From the NCBI RefSeq assembly GCF_008923185.1, contig NZ_WBMT01000013.1, forward strand, positions 186,001 through 250,000: DNA of 64,000 nucleotides, written 5' to 3'. Position numbers and translations under genes: made by a program. Source of the stretch: Actinomadura rudentiformis. GTDB lineage: Bacteria > Actinomycetota > Actinomycetes > Streptosporangiales > Streptosporangiaceae. Shown here piece by piece: positions 26,571-36,099 of the stretch; position 1 is the first letter of the stretch; each line of letters opens with the position of its first letter. The notes beneath the pieces are model-generated. The model was not told the DNA's origin. It saw nothing but the letters and a program-made list of their open reading frames with translations, and did no database searches.

Positions 26571-27422
26571 TCAGCGGAGCTGGGGAGCCACCACGACGCC
26601 GATCATGCCGGGGCCCACGTGCGCTCCGATGACCGGTCCGACCTCGCCCACGTAGACATCCTCGACGTTGGGAATGCGCTCCCGCAGGCGGGCCGCCAGG
26701 GCCTCCGCGCGAGGGGCGGCGGACACATGCTGGACGCCGAGGTCGACGACGGGGTGTTCGCCGGCGGCCTCGACCGCCAACTCTTCGAGGCGGGCCAGCG
26801 CGCGGGAGGACGTCCGGACCTTTTCCAGCGGCTCGATCTTGCCGCCGACGATGTTGAGCAGCGGCTTGACCATGAGCGCCGAGCCGAGCAGTGTCGCGGC
26901 GGCACCGATGCGGCCGCCACGGCGGAGGTGCTCGAGCGTGTCGACGTAGAAGAGCGAGCGGGAGAGTTCGGCACGGCGGCGGGCGACCGTCACGACCTCG
27001 TCCGTGTCAGCGCCGCGGAGCGCCGCTGCGGCGGCGGACAGAGCGGTGAGGCCGAGCCCGAGTCCGATGGTGTGGGAGTCGATGACGCGTACGGGCACAG
27101 GCGCGTCCTCGGCTGCGAGCCGTGCCGCTTCGACGGTGCCGGACATCGCCGCAGACAGATGCACCGAGACGATGGAGCTCGCCCCCGCTCCGGCGCAGGC
27201 CTTGAAGGCATGAGCGAACCGTTCGGGAGACGGCCGGGACGTGGTGACCGGATGCCACTCCTTGAGCGCCTGAGCCGCCTCGGCGGAGGTGATGTCGCCT
27301 TCGTCCCGCACGGTCCCGCCGATGGCGATCTGCAGCGGTACGACGGTGAGCTCGTGCCGTTCGGCCAGGCCGGGAGGCAGGTAGGAGGTGGAGTCCGTGA
27401 CGACCGCGACGGCGCTTCCCAT
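26571..27422 (-). CDS. DegV family fatty-acid-binding protein
   Basis: A 283-residue DegV protein. The N-terminus VAVVTDSTSYLPPGLAERHELTVVPLQIAIGG is the family signature, with TSRPSPERFAHAFKACAGAGASSIVSVHLSAAMSGT following and a two-lobed fold implied. DegV/FakB proteins bind a fatty acid and present it to a fatty acid kinase. No kinase gene (fakA) is in this window. It lies upstream of comEA on the same strand, a common actinobacterial order, 77 bp away. Confidence 0.93.
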   Translation of the reverse strand: MGSAVAVVTDSTSYLPPGLAERHELTVVPLQIAIGGTVRDEGDITSAEAAQALKEWHPVTTSRPSPERFAHAFKACAGAGASSIVSVHLSAAMSGTVEAARLAAEDAPVPVRVIDSHTIGLGLGLTALSAAAAALRGADTDEVVTVARRRAELSRSLFYVDTLEHLRRGGRIGAAATLLGSALMVKPLLNIVGGKIEPLEKVRTSSRALARLEELAVEAAGEHPVVDLGVQHVSAAPRAEALAARLRERIPNVEDVYVGEVGPVIGAHVGPGMIGVVVAPQLR

Positions 27423-27574
27423 GGAGCGAGGTTATCCCCTCAGGCAGGAAGGTGAATTATCGCCAGGTAACGAACCTTTTTCGCCGCCCTCACAGCATGC
27501 GAGCGGAGCCTTCCCGGGCCGCGTTCGTCCATGGGTCGGGCTGGTGAGCGTGGGCGTTTGCGGAACGACCTGGG

Positions 27575-28789
27575 TCAGGGCTGGACGGGGACTCCGCCTC
27601 GCCAGACCCGGAGGGCGCGAAGTCCGAATGCCCAGGCGAAGGCACCCTCGTGGTCGGCGTCCCAGAGGACGATGTCGGCGAGCATGCCCGGGGCGAGGGA
27701 GCCGCGGTCACCGACGCGGAGGGCGGCGGCTCCGCCGAGCGTGGCGGCGCGCAGGGCCTCGGTGACGCTGAGGCCGAACATCGCCACGGACAGGCCGATG
27801 ACGAGCGGCATCGAGGTGATGCCGCACTGGCCCGGGTTGTGGTCGGTGCCGAGGGCGACGGTCACGCCACGGTCGAGCATGGCGCGGACCGGGGCCGGCG
27901 GGCGGGCGCTGTTGAGGGCGCTGCCCGGGCAGACGGTGGCGGTGACCCCGGCGTGCGCGAGGGCCTTGATGTCGTCGTCGTTGGCCTGGGTGAGCAGGTC
28001 GGCGGAGGCGCAGCCGACTTCGGCGGCGACCTGTGCGGCGCCGACGCGCTCGTTGGCGCAGGCGTGCATGCGGGCCTTGAGGCCGGCACGCTTGCCGGTC
28101 AGCAGGAGCGCGCGGGCCTCTTCGGCGGTGAAGTGTCCCTCGTCGCAGTAGACGTCGATCGAGTCGGCGCCGGCCGCGGCGGCGTCGCCGGCCCAGAGGC
28201 GGACGGCCTCGATGTAGTCGCGGCGGCGGCCGAAGAACTCCGGCGGCAGGATGTGCGCGGCGAGGAACGTGGCGTGGATGCGCGGCATGGAGGGCTCGCC
28301 CTCGAGCGAACGCAGCATCCGGATGTCGGCCAGCTCGCCGTCGCGGGTGAGGTGGTAGCCGGTCTTGGCCTCGACGGTGGTGGTGCCGGCGAGGATCCAC
28401 TGGCGGAGGCGTTCACGAACGGCGTTGCACAGGGTCCACGGGTCGGTGCCGCGCGTCACGGTGACGGTGGAGTTGACGCCGCCGCCGGCCGCGGCGATCG
28501 CCGAGTGGGAGGAGCCGCTCGTGCGCATGGCGAGCTCGGCCCAGCGGTTGCCCGCGTACACCGGGTGCGAGTGGGCGTCGATGAGGCCGGGGGTGACCAG
28601 GCCGCCGCCGAGGTTTTCCACGTGGTCGACATCGACGATGTCGTCGATGATGCCGGGGACGCTCTGCGGGAGGTCCGACGCGGGGCCCGCCCAGACGATC
28701 CGGTCGTCGTGGATGAGCACGGCGGCGTTGCTGCAGACGTCGGTGCCCGTCCAGAGCCTGCCGATGTTCGTCAACAGCCGTACCGTCAT
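27575..28789 (-). CDS. hutI: Imidazolonepropionase-like amidohydrolase
   Basis: A 404-residue amidohydrolase-superfamily protein. Metal ligands appear in GLIDAHSHPVYAGNRWAELAMR (HxH), ARMHACAN (His) and ALGTDHNPGQC (Asp). The substrate loop TTTVEAKTGYHLTRDGELADIRML parallels the GTTTVEIKSGYGL segment of HutI, which opens the imidazolone ring in histidine breakdown. No other hut gene is nearby, so a role on a related cyclic amide is possible; the symbol is given for family resemblance. A long gene-free region lies upstream. Confidence 0.8.
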   Translation of the reverse strand: MTVRLLTNIGRLWTGTDVCSNAAVLIHDDRIVWAGPASDLPQSVPGIIDDIVDVDHVENLGGGLVTPGLIDAHSHPVYAGNRWAELAMRTSGSSHSAIAAAGGGVNSTVTVTRGTDPWTLCNAVRERLRQWILAGTTTVEAKTGYHLTRDGELADIRMLRSLEGEPSMPRIHATFLAAHILPPEFFGRRRDYIEAVRLWAGDAAAAGADSIDVYCDEGHFTAEEARALLLTGKRAGLKARMHACANERVGAAQVAAEVGCASADLLTQANDDDIKALAHAGVTATVCPGSALNSARPPAPVRAMLDRGVTVALGTDHNPGQCGITSMPLVIGLSVAMFGLSVTEALRAATLGGAAALRVGDRGSLAPGMLADIVLWDADHEGAFAWAFGLRALRVWRGGVPVQP

Positions 28790-28962
28790 AGGGTCACCGA
28801 CCTGAATGGATCAACGTGCCGGCCGGCACGGGACCGGACGCCGTGGCGAGATGGGGCGGGCCACCTGCTCGCGACCATGAACGCAGACATGCCATGCAGA
28901 GGGCCACCTGCTCTCGATCCGAACGCCGACTGGGTGCCGACGAACTCACCACTGGGGGAACG

Positions 28963-28980
28963 GGTGATCGATTGATCACC
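28963..28980. promoter_or_regulatory. Perfect inverted repeat upstream of the hutI-like gene
   Basis: GGTGATC-GATT-GATCACC has seven-base arms and a four-base centre. It lies 174 bp upstream of the hutI-like start, in the region where its promoter must be. It is an operator candidate. Confidence 0.45.
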
Positions 28981-29638
28981 TTGAGCAACGAGACCGGAGA
29001 TATCGGTTTCGTCACGGTAGTGCACTGAAGGCCCGACCGACAACCTCTGGCCAACAAACGCACCCATCTCGGAAAGGGTTCCAGGAACCCGCCGCTCACC
29101 GGGCCGCGAGGGCCCCTCGTTCGCGCAGGTCACCAGACGTGGACAACCGGACAAAGTACGCAGATCCCTAGTAATCCAAGAAGTATTCGGCCGCTGCCCC
29201 TCTCCTCCGACGCCCTGTCCTTAGTCCTACGACCGTACGGACTCTCGCAGGGGCGTCAAGCGGAATTGAGAAGCTGTCACCGTAAGGCGACCACCATTAA
29301 GGTTTCGGCCGGCATTCCACCGGCCAAAGGCACGACCAACCTGCCCGGCCAATGCCACCGGCCAACATGCTAACGCCCGCCGGCGCCCGCCAAACGCATG
29401 AGACACGAGGCTGCGCACCGCCGCCGGCCACCGGACCGGCAACAGAACCAGGTGCGTTCACCAGGCTCAGCCGGGCGCCCACCTGCCTCTCCGCGCGCGG
29501 CCCACGAGCGGCCCGCCTTGGTGTGACACGGACGACTCGTGGTTTGCCCGCCGCGCCCTAAAAGGGAACAGAAGGCAATATGGGCTGTCGTCGCTTGGAT
29601 GGCCAACCCCCCACACAAGCGCGCCCGGACCGGAATTC

Positions 29639-29667
29639 GGGCGAGACCGATGGAGCCGGTCTCGCCC
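29639..29667 (-). terminator. Hairpin downstream of hflX
   Basis: An 11-bp perfect stem, GGGCGAGACCG at 29639-29649 pairing with 29657-29667, loop of seven bases. It is the first strong hairpin after hflX, though nearly 200 bases beyond its stop. Confidence 0.5.
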
Positions 29668-29860
29668 GCAGGGCACCGGACCCCGCAGCCGCCTGCCTGA
29701 ACCGATGGGCTCGGTCCGGCGGGGCAGGCGAGGCCCCTCGGTACGGACGGGACCAGCGGGACGGACGCGACCGGTGGCCTCATCCGACCCGCTAGGACCC
29801 TATGGCCTCGTTACGGTGCGTCACACCACTCCGGAGAGTGACGTTAGAACGGTGCAAAGG

Positions 29861-31408
29861 TTAGGACGTTGTGACCGTTTGCTCCACGTAACGTTCGAGG
29901 TCCCCGGCCAGGTCAGCGGGCACACGCGCGTGCAGGACGGTCCCTTCGGCGACGTGCTCCTGCTTGATGACCTCGCCGCGGTCGTGCACCTGCGCGACCA
30001 GGTCACCGCGGGCGTACGGCACGACGCCGTGGAATTCGCGCTCCAGCCCCGGCAGGTCACGCTCGATGAGCGCGCGGAGCTCGTCCATGCCCTGGCCAGT
30101 ACGGGCTGAGACGACCACGCTGTGCGGCTCACGGCGCTGGAGACGGGCGAGCGTCAGGTCGTCGGCGGCGTCGGCCTTGTTGATGACCACGATCTCGGGG
30201 ATCGAGTCGGCGCCGATCTCGCGGAGCACGACCCGCACCGCCTCGAGCTGGGCCTCGGGGTCGGCGTCGGAGCCGTCGACCACGTGCAGGATCAGCCCGG
30301 CGTCGGTGACCTCTTCCAGCGTCGAACGGAACGCCTCGACGAGCTGGTGCGGAAGGTGCCGCACGAACCCGACGGTGTCGGCGAGGGTGTAGGTGCGGCC
30401 GCTCGGGGTCTCCGCACGCCGGACGGTCGGGTCGAGGGTGGCGAACAGCGCGTTCTCCACCAGCACGCCGGCACCGGTCAGACGGTTGAGCAGCGACGAC
30501 TTGCCCGCGTTGGTGTAGCCGGCGATCGCCACGGCCGGGACCGCGTTGCGGCGTCGCTCGCCGCGCTTGGTGTCGCGCGACTTGGCCATCTCGCCGATCT
30601 GGCGGCGCAGCTTGGCCATCCGCGTACGGATCCGGCGCCGGTCCAGCTCGATCTTGGTCTCACCGGGACCGCGGCCGCCGATGCCGACGCCGCCGGCCGC
30701 CCGTCCGCCGACCTGGCGGGACAGGTTGCCGCCCCAGCCGCGGAGGCGGGGAAGGAGGTAGTCGAGCTGGGCGAGCTCGACCTGGGCCTTGCCCTCGCGG
30801 CTCTTGGCGTGCTGGGCGAAGATGTCGAGGATCAGCGCGGTCCGGTCGATGACCTTGACCTGCACGATCTCCTCGAGGTGCCGCAGCTGGCTGGGCGCCA
30901 GCTCACCGTCGCAGATGACGGTGTCGGCGCCGGTGGAGATGACGATGTCGCGCAGCTCGGCCGCCTTGCCGGAGCCGATGTACGTGGCGGCGTCGGGACG
31001 GGTGCGTCGCTGGGACAGGCCCTCGAGCACCTGCGAACCCGCCGTCTCGGCGAGCAGCGCGAGCTCGCGCAGTGAGTTCTCCGCCTCTTCGGCGGTGCCT
31101 TCGGTCCAGACGCCCACGAGGACGACCCGTTCGAGCCGCAGAGCCCGGTATTCGACCTCGGTGACGTCGGTCAGTTCGGTGGAGAGCCCCGCGACGCGGC
31201 GAAGGGCCCGCCGGTCCTCGAGGTCGAGCTCGCCGGTCATCGGCTCGCCGTCGAAGTCGGTGAAGTCGTCGAACCCGGCGTTGCCCTCGAGCTCAGCGTC
31301 GCCGTCGAAGTCTCCGGCGGCGTTCGAACCCTCGAAGCTCTCGATCTCGTCCCGCTCGATCTCGTTGCGGATCTTGGTCTCCTGGTCTGCGAAGAAAACG
31401 TGAGTCAT
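29861..31408 (-). CDS. hflX: GTPase HflX (ribosome rescue/splitting factor)
   Basis: A 515-residue HflX. The N-terminal HflX domain is seen in RVVLVGVWTEG, ETAGSQVLEGLSQRRTRPDAATYIGSGKAAEL and QLDYLLPRLRGWGGNLSRQVGG. The GTPase domain has GYTNAGKSSLLNRLTGA (G1), DTVGFVRHLPHQLVEAFRSTLEE (G3) and VVINKADAADD (G4). HflX binds the 50S subunit and splits stalled ribosomes; in mycobacteria it is linked to macrolide tolerance and hypoxia. The first 65 residues are acidic and poorly conserved. The gene stands alone here, divergent from malate synthase; in many actinobacteria it follows dapF, found 12 kb to the right. Confidence 0.95.
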   Translation of the reverse strand: MTHVFFADQETKIRNEIERDEIESFEGSNAAGDFDGDAELEGNAGFDDFTDFDGEPMTGELDLEDRRALRRVAGLSTELTDVTEVEYRALRLERVVLVGVWTEGTAEEAENSLRELALLAETAGSQVLEGLSQRRTRPDAATYIGSGKAAELRDIVISTGADTVICDGELAPSQLRHLEEIVQVKVIDRTALILDIFAQHAKSREGKAQVELAQLDYLLPRLRGWGGNLSRQVGGRAAGGVGIGGRGPGETKIELDRRRIRTRMAKLRRQIGEMAKSRDTKRGERRRNAVPAVAIAGYTNAGKSSLLNRLTGAGVLVENALFATLDPTVRRAETPSGRTYTLADTVGFVRHLPHQLVEAFRSTLEEVTDAGLILHVVDGSDADPEAQLEAVRVVLREIGADSIPEIVVINKADAADDLTLARLQRREPHSVVVSARTGQGMDELRALIERDLPGLEREFHGVVPYARGDLVAQVHDRGEVIKQEHVAEGTVLHARVPADLAGDLERYVEQTVTTS

Positions 31409-31512
31409 ATGTCTTGTTTGAACACCGCCACGCGGGCGTGTCTTCCCTCACATGCCGGCGATCCTCACATCCCGGCGATCGTCTCACGCCCACGACCGCA
31501 CGGTCAGTTGAT

Positions 31513-31535
31513 TATCCCCCTGCCGCCAGGGGATA
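31513..31535. promoter_or_regulatory. Inverted repeat TATCCCC-N9-GGGGATA between hflX and aceB
   Basis: Seven-base arms at 31513-31519 and 31529-31535. A second, shorter TTTC-N7-GAAA repeat lies at 31602-31616, right before the malate synthase Shine-Dalgarno region. Both are operator candidates. Confidence 0.4.
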
Positions 31536-31627
31536 CCCAGCCCACCGCTTTGACCGGCTCCTGTACCGGCGAGTAGCGTTCTCCACATAACAGAAGCAGA
31601 ATTTCACGATACGAAAGGGCAGGGCAG

Positions 31628-33271
31628 ATGGCTGCACTCGAAGGCCGGGGAGGTCGGACGGGGTCGGTTGGTCGGGTGGGGATCGAGGTCACCGGCCCCA
31701 TCAACGAGCGGTACGACGAGATCCTGACGCCCGAGGCGCTCGGCCTGGTCGCCACGCTGCAGCGCGAGCTCGGCGCCCGGCGCAAGGAGCTTCTGCAGGC
31801 CCGCGCCGACCGGCAGGCGCACCTGTCCTCGGGCGGCACCCTGGACTTCCTGCCGGAGACCGCCGAGATCCGCGCCGACGAGAGCTGGCGGGTGGCCGCG
31901 CCGGCGCCGGGCCTGGAGGACCGCCGCGTGGAGATCACCGGTCCGACCGACCGGAAGATGACGATCAACGCGCTCAACTCCGGCGCCAAGGTGTGGCTGG
32001 CCGACTTCGAGGACGCCAACACCCCGCTCTGGGACAACATGATCGAGGGCCAGCTCAACCTGCGCGACGCCCTCGACCGCACGATCGACTTCACCGACTC
32101 CAAGTCCGGCAAGTCCTACGCGCTCAAGGCCGACGAGGAGCTGGCCACCATCGTGGTCCGGCCCCGCGGCTGGCACATGGAGGAGAAGCACCTCCTGGTG
32201 GACGGCGAGCCGGTGTCGGGGTCGCTGTTCGACTTCGCCCTCTACTTCTTCCACAGCGCGCGCCGCCAGCTGGCGAAGGGCAAGGGCCCGTACTACTACC
32301 TGCCCAAGATGGAGAGCCACCTCGAGGCACGGCTCTGGAACGACGCGTTCAACATCGCCCAGGACACCCTGGAGATCCCGCGCGGCACCATCCGCGCCAC
32401 CGTGCTGATCGAGACCATCCCGGCCGCGTTCGAGATGGAGGAGATCCTCTACGAGCTCCGCGACCACTCCGCCGGCCTGAACGCCGGCCGATGGGACTAC
32501 CTCTTCTCGGTCATCAAGAAGTTCCGGGACCGCGGCGCCGACTTCGTCCTGCCCGAGCGGAACGCGATCACCATGACCGCCCCGTTCATGCGCGCGTACA
32601 CCGAACTGCTGGTGCGCACCTGCCACAAGCGCGGCGCCCACGCGATCGGCGGCATGGCCGCGTTCATCCCGTCCCGCAAGGACGAGGAGGTCAACAAGAT
32701 CGCGCTGGAGAAGGTCCGGGCCGACAAGACCCGCGAGTCGAACGACGGTTTCGACGGCTCCTGGGTCGCGCACCCCGACCTCGTCCCGGTGTGCCGTGAG
32801 GTCTTCGACGGCGTGCTCGGCGACAAGCCCAACCAGCGCGACCGGCTCCGTGAGGACGTCCGGGTCTCGGCCGCCGACCTGCTCAACGTGGCCGCGACGC
32901 CGGGCGACATCACCGAGGCGGGCCTGCGCGGCAACGTCGACGTGGCACTGCGCTACCTGGCCACCTGGCTGAACGGGTCGGGCGCGGTGGCGATCCACAA
33001 CCTGATGGAGGACGCCGCCACGGCGGAGATCTCCCGTTCCCAGGTGTGGCAGTGGATCTACAACGGCATCTCCACCAAGGAGGGCCAGAAGATCACCAAG
33101 GAGTGGGTCGAGCAGATCCTGGACGATGAGCTCGCCAAGATCCGGGAGGAGCTCGGCGACGCCTTCAACGAGCCGCGCTTCAACGAGGCCGTGGCGCTCT
33201 TCAAGGACGTCACGCTCGCGGACGAGTACAAGGAGTTCCTGACCACTCCCGCGTACGTCCACTTCCCGTAG
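31628..33271 (+). CDS. aceB: Malate synthase A
   Basis: A 547-residue malate synthase of the A isoform. Landmarks are NSGAKVWLADFEDANTPLWDNMIEGQLNLRDA, RPRGWHMEEKHLLVDGEPV, YYYLPKMESHLEARLWNDAF, TIRATVLIETIPAAFEMEEILYELRDHSAGLNAGRWDYLFS and WVAHPDLVPV. It condenses glyoxylate with acetyl-CoA to malate. Downstream glcDEF makes glyoxylate from glycolate, so the four genes form a glycolate-to-malate route. No isocitrate lyase is in the window. The ATG has GGGCAGGGCAG upstream. Confidence 0.96.
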   Translation: MAALEGRGGRTGSVGRVGIEVTGPINERYDEILTPEALGLVATLQRELGARRKELLQARADRQAHLSSGGTLDFLPETAEIRADESWRVAAPAPGLEDRRVEITGPTDRKMTINALNSGAKVWLADFEDANTPLWDNMIEGQLNLRDALDRTIDFTDSKSGKSYALKADEELATIVVRPRGWHMEEKHLLVDGEPVSGSLFDFALYFFHSARRQLAKGKGPYYYLPKMESHLEARLWNDAFNIAQDTLEIPRGTIRATVLIETIPAAFEMEEILYELRDHSAGLNAGRWDYLFSVIKKFRDRGADFVLPERNAITMTAPFMRAYTELLVRTCHKRGAHAIGGMAAFIPSRKDEEVNKIALEKVRADKTRESNDGFDGSWVAHPDLVPVCREVFDGVLGDKPNQRDRLREDVRVSAADLLNVAATPGDITEAGLRGNVDVALRYLATWLNGSGAVAIHNLMEDAATAEISRSQVWQWIYNGISTKEGQKITKEWVEQILDDELAKIREELGDAFNEPRFNEAVALFKDVTLADEYKEFLTTPAYVHFP

Positions 33272-33278
33272 GCAGCGT

Positions 33279-33335
33279 CGACTGCAAGGTCACCCTCGTC
33301 ACCTCTCCGGAAAAGACAGGGTGATCTTGCAGTCG
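33279..33335 (+). terminator. Long hairpin between aceB and glcD
   Basis: An 18-bp stem (CGACTGCAAGGTCACCCT at 33279-33296 with 33318-33335) containing a single G-T pair, and a 21-base loop. It begins eight bases after the aceB stop and ends about 48 bases before glcD. It may be a terminator or partial attenuator. Confidence 0.75.
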
Positions 33336-33382
33336 TTCGTCTCGGGGGAGGAAGCTGAAGGGGCGAGGGGAGGTGGGCGGGG

Positions 33383-34831
33383 ATGGAGACGACACTCCCC
33401 GCGCTCGCGGAACGCCTGGCCAGGGCGCTCGGCGACGAGGCGGTCATCACAGATCCGGTGCGGCTGCGCACGTACGAGTGCGATGGGCTGACCAACCATC
33501 GCGCCATGCCCGCGATCGTCGTGCTGCCCGAGAGCGCGGAGCAGATCGCGGCGGTCGTGCGGGAGTGCGCCGCGGCGGGCATCCCGTACGTGGCGCGCGG
33601 TTCGGGCACCGGGCTGTCGGGCGGCGCGCTCCCCCGGACCGACGGCGTGCTGATCGTCACGTCCCGGATGCGCCGCATCCTGGAGATCGACGTTCCGAAC
33701 CAGCGCGCCGTCGTCGAGCCCGGCGTGATCAATCTCGATGTGACCCGCGCCGTGCGCCCGTACGGCTACTACTTCGCGCCCGACCCCTCCAGCCAGCAGA
33801 TCTGCTCGGTCGGGGGCAACGTGGCGGAGAACTCCGGCGGCGCCCACTGCCTCAAGTACGGCTTCACGGCGCATCACGTCCTCGCCTGCGAGATCGTGAC
33901 GCCGGACGGCGAGCTGGTCACCCTGGCCGCCGGCGACCCAGGCTACGACCTCCTGGGCGCGTTCATCGGCTCCGAGGGCACGCTCGGCATCACGACCAAG
34001 ATCACGGTACGGCTGACGCGCGTGCCCGAGACCGTGCAGACGCTCCTCGCCGCGTACGACTCGATCGAGGCCGGCGGCACGGCCGTCTCGGCGATCATCG
34101 GCGCGGGAGTCGTGCCGGCGGCGATCGAGATGATGGACGCGCTGTCCATCGAGGCCGCCGAGGCGTCGGTCGCGTGCGGGTACCCGCCCGGCGCCGGCGC
34201 CGTCCTCATCGTCGAGCTCGACGGCCCCGAACCCGAGGTCGCAGCCCAGTTCGCCGAGGTCGAACGGCTGTGCCGCGAGGCCGGCGCGTTCGAGATCCGC
34301 ATCGCCGCCGACGACGCCGCACGGGCACTGATCTGGAAGGGCCGTAAATCCGCGTTCGCCGCCGTAGGCAGGATCAGCCCGGCCTACATCGTCCAGGACG
34401 GCGTGATTCCCCGTACGGCACTCCCCCAGGTTCTCGCCAGCATCGACGCGCTCTCGGCAGAGTCGGGTGTCCGCGTCGCCAACGTCTTCCATGCGGGCGA
34501 CGGCAACCTGCACCCCCTCGTCCTGTTCGACGACGCCGAGCCAGGCGCGGCTGAACGTGCCGAAGAGGTGTCCGGCAGGATCCTCGATCTCTGCATCGAG
34601 CACGGCGGCTCCATCACGGGCGAGCATGGGGTCGGCGTCGACAAGGCTCGTTACATGCCGCGGATGTTCAGCGACGCCGACCTCGACACCATGCAGATGG
34701 TGCGGTGCGGTTTCGACCCCGCCGGTCTGTGCAACCCGGGCAAGGTGTTCCCGACACCCCGCCTCTGCGGCGAGGTCCCGGGCGTGCGGAAGGGGCCGCA
34801 CCCGTACGAAGGAAAGGCGGACATCTTCTGA
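33383..34831 (+). CDS. glcD: Glycolate oxidase subunit GlcD (FAD-linked)
   Basis: A 482-residue FAD-binding type 4 (PCMH) oxidase subunit. The FAD site is seen in IPYVARGSGTGLSGGALPRTDGVLI and SQQICSVGGNVAENSGGAHCLKYGFT, with FIGSEGTLGITTKITVRL. The C-terminal cap has VANVFHAGDGNLHPLVLFD and GGSITGEHGVGVDKARYM. GlcD oxidises glycolate (or D-lactate) to glyoxylate, with electrons passed through GlcF. GGGAGGTGGGCGGGG lies upstream of the ATG. The stop overlaps the glcE start by one base. Confidence 0.95.
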   Translation: METTLPALAERLARALGDEAVITDPVRLRTYECDGLTNHRAMPAIVVLPESAEQIAAVVRECAAAGIPYVARGSGTGLSGGALPRTDGVLIVTSRMRRILEIDVPNQRAVVEPGVINLDVTRAVRPYGYYFAPDPSSQQICSVGGNVAENSGGAHCLKYGFTAHHVLACEIVTPDGELVTLAAGDPGYDLLGAFIGSEGTLGITTKITVRLTRVPETVQTLLAAYDSIEAGGTAVSAIIGAGVVPAAIEMMDALSIEAAEASVACGYPPGAGAVLIVELDGPEPEVAAQFAEVERLCREAGAFEIRIAADDAARALIWKGRKSAFAAVGRISPAYIVQDGVIPRTALPQVLASIDALSAESGVRVANVFHAGDGNLHPLVLFDDAEPGAAERAEEVSGRILDLCIEHGGSITGEHGVGVDKARYMPRMFSDADLDTMQMVRCGFDPAGLCNPGKVFPTPRLCGEVPGVRKGPHPYEGKADIF

Positions 34832-36099
34832 TGGGCGGCCCTCTGGACCCTCTGGACGCGCTGGCGAAGGTCTGCGGTGACGTACGGCCTGGAGAGCCCG
34901 AAGAAGGCGTCCTCGGCGTCACCCCGCGTTTCGTGGCCGCGCCCGGGACGGTGGCCGAGGCCGCCGAGGTGATGCGGGTCGCGGCCGAGCAGGGGCTCGC
35001 CGTGATCCCCCGGGGCGGCGAGACGCGCCTCGACTGGGGCCTGCCACCGGGCCGCTGCGATCTGCTCCTCGACACGTCGCGGCTGGACCGCGTCATCGAA
35101 CACGCCGCCGGTGACCTGGTCGTCAAGGCCGAAGCCGGGCTCACGATGGAACGGCTCGCCGAGGTCCTCGCCGGGCGCGGCCAGCGCCTGTCGCTCGATG
35201 TGCCCCTCCCCGGCTCCACGGTCGGCGGAACGATCGCCACCGGCGCGGCCGGGCCCCTCCGGCTGCTGTACGGATCGCCCCGCGACCTGGTCATCGGTCT
35301 CACCATCGTGCGCGCGGACGGCCAGATCGCACGTTCGGGCGGCAAGGTCGTCAAGAACGTGGCGGGATACGACCTGGGGCGGCTGTTCGCCGGGTCGTAC
35401 GGGACGCTGGGCGTCATCGTCGAAGCCGCCTTCCGGCTGCACCCGGTGCCCTCTGCCCACGCCTACGTCACGACCCGCGTCCCAGACGCCGCCAACGCCC
35501 ATGAGGCTGTCCAAGGCGTGCTGCACTCCCCCGTCGCCCCGAGCGCCCTCGAATGCGAGGCTTCCGGAGACGGCATCACGCTGGGCGTCCTCCTGGAGGG
35601 CGTTCCAGAGGGCGTGGCGGCCCGCGCCACACGCGTCGCGGACCTCCTGGGTCCCGGCGCCGACATCAGCCACGAACCGCCGGCCTGGTGGGGCGCCTAC
35701 CCTGATGGGACGACCCTCATCGAGGTGACCGCTCCGCCCTCAGCCCTGGCGGAGGCGCCTGCGGCCACAGAAGGCACGGCGCCGGCAGATGGCGCGGCGC
35801 TGCTGTGGGGCGCGGCGCTGGCAGGTGTGGAGGGTTGCCAGGTGCGGTGGTCGGCGTCTGGAAAGGGGTATGTGGGGTTGACGGCGAACGCGGCCGAGGT
35901 GGCTGAGGTGCTGGCGCGCCTGCGTACGACACTCGCCCGCCACCGGGGCGGTGCCGTCGTGCGCTATGCGCCTGAAGGTGTTCGTACGGCCGACGATGTG
36001 TGGGGACCCGTGCCCGCGTTGACGTTGATGCGCCGGGTGAAGGCCCAGTTCGATCCAGAGCACCGGCTGTCACCTGGCCGCTTCGTGGGAGGAATCTGA
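34831..36099 (+). CDS. glcE: Glycolate oxidase FAD-binding subunit GlcE
   Basis: A 422-residue FAD-binding protein, second of the oxidase. The FAD-binding half has GLAVIPRGGETRLDWG, VPLPGSTVGGTIATGAAGPLRLLYGSPRDLVIGLTIVRADG and VKNVAGYDLGRLFAGSYGTLGVIVEAAFRLHP. The C-terminus has VKAQFDPEHRLSPGRFVGGI. The ATG at 34831 overlaps the glcD stop (TGATG), and the stop overlaps glcF in the same way, which indicates tight coupling in equal amounts. An Ala/Glu-rich stretch near residue 315-330 is probably a variable loop. Confidence 0.94.
   Translation: MGGPLDPLDALAKVCGDVRPGEPEEGVLGVTPRFVAAPGTVAEAAEVMRVAAEQGLAVIPRGGETRLDWGLPPGRCDLLLDTSRLDRVIEHAAGDLVVKAEAGLTMERLAEVLAGRGQRLSLDVPLPGSTVGGTIATGAAGPLRLLYGSPRDLVIGLTIVRADGQIARSGGKVVKNVAGYDLGRLFAGSYGTLGVIVEAAFRLHPVPSAHAYVTTRVPDAANAHEAVQGVLHSPVAPSALECEASGDGITLGVLLEGVPEGVAARATRVADLLGPGADISHEPPAWWGAYPDGTTLIEVTAPPSALAEAPAATEGTAPADGAALLWGAALAGVEGCQVRWSASGKGYVGLTANAAEVAEVLARLRTTLARHRGGAVVRYAPEGVRTADDVWGPVPALTLMRRVKAQFDPEHRLSPGRFVGGI

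Larger units (their letters stand above)
28790..29860. other. Longest gene-free region of the window (about 1.07 kb)
   Basis: It lies between the hutI start and the hflX stop. No frame has both a convincing start and actinobacterial codon bias. A perfect 18-base inverted repeat GGTGATCGATTGATCACC is at 28963-28980, and next to it an imperfect hairpin ACGAGACCG...CGGTTTCGT. Between 29200 and 29580 are several short GCCGGCC/CCACCGGCC-rich segments, and a strong hairpin is at 29639-29667. A small RNA or an unrecognised short gene is possible. Confidence 0.5.

Noticed and set aside
28786..29154. Small overlapping frames on both strands (70-122 codons) in the long gene-free region
   Set aside because: No ribosome site, no family resemblance, and codon choice does not show the third-position bias of real genes here.
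29370..29783. A 137-codon minus-strand frame
   Set aside because: Cys/Gly/Arg-rich, overlaps a strong hairpin (29639-29667), no ribosome site; judged non-coding.
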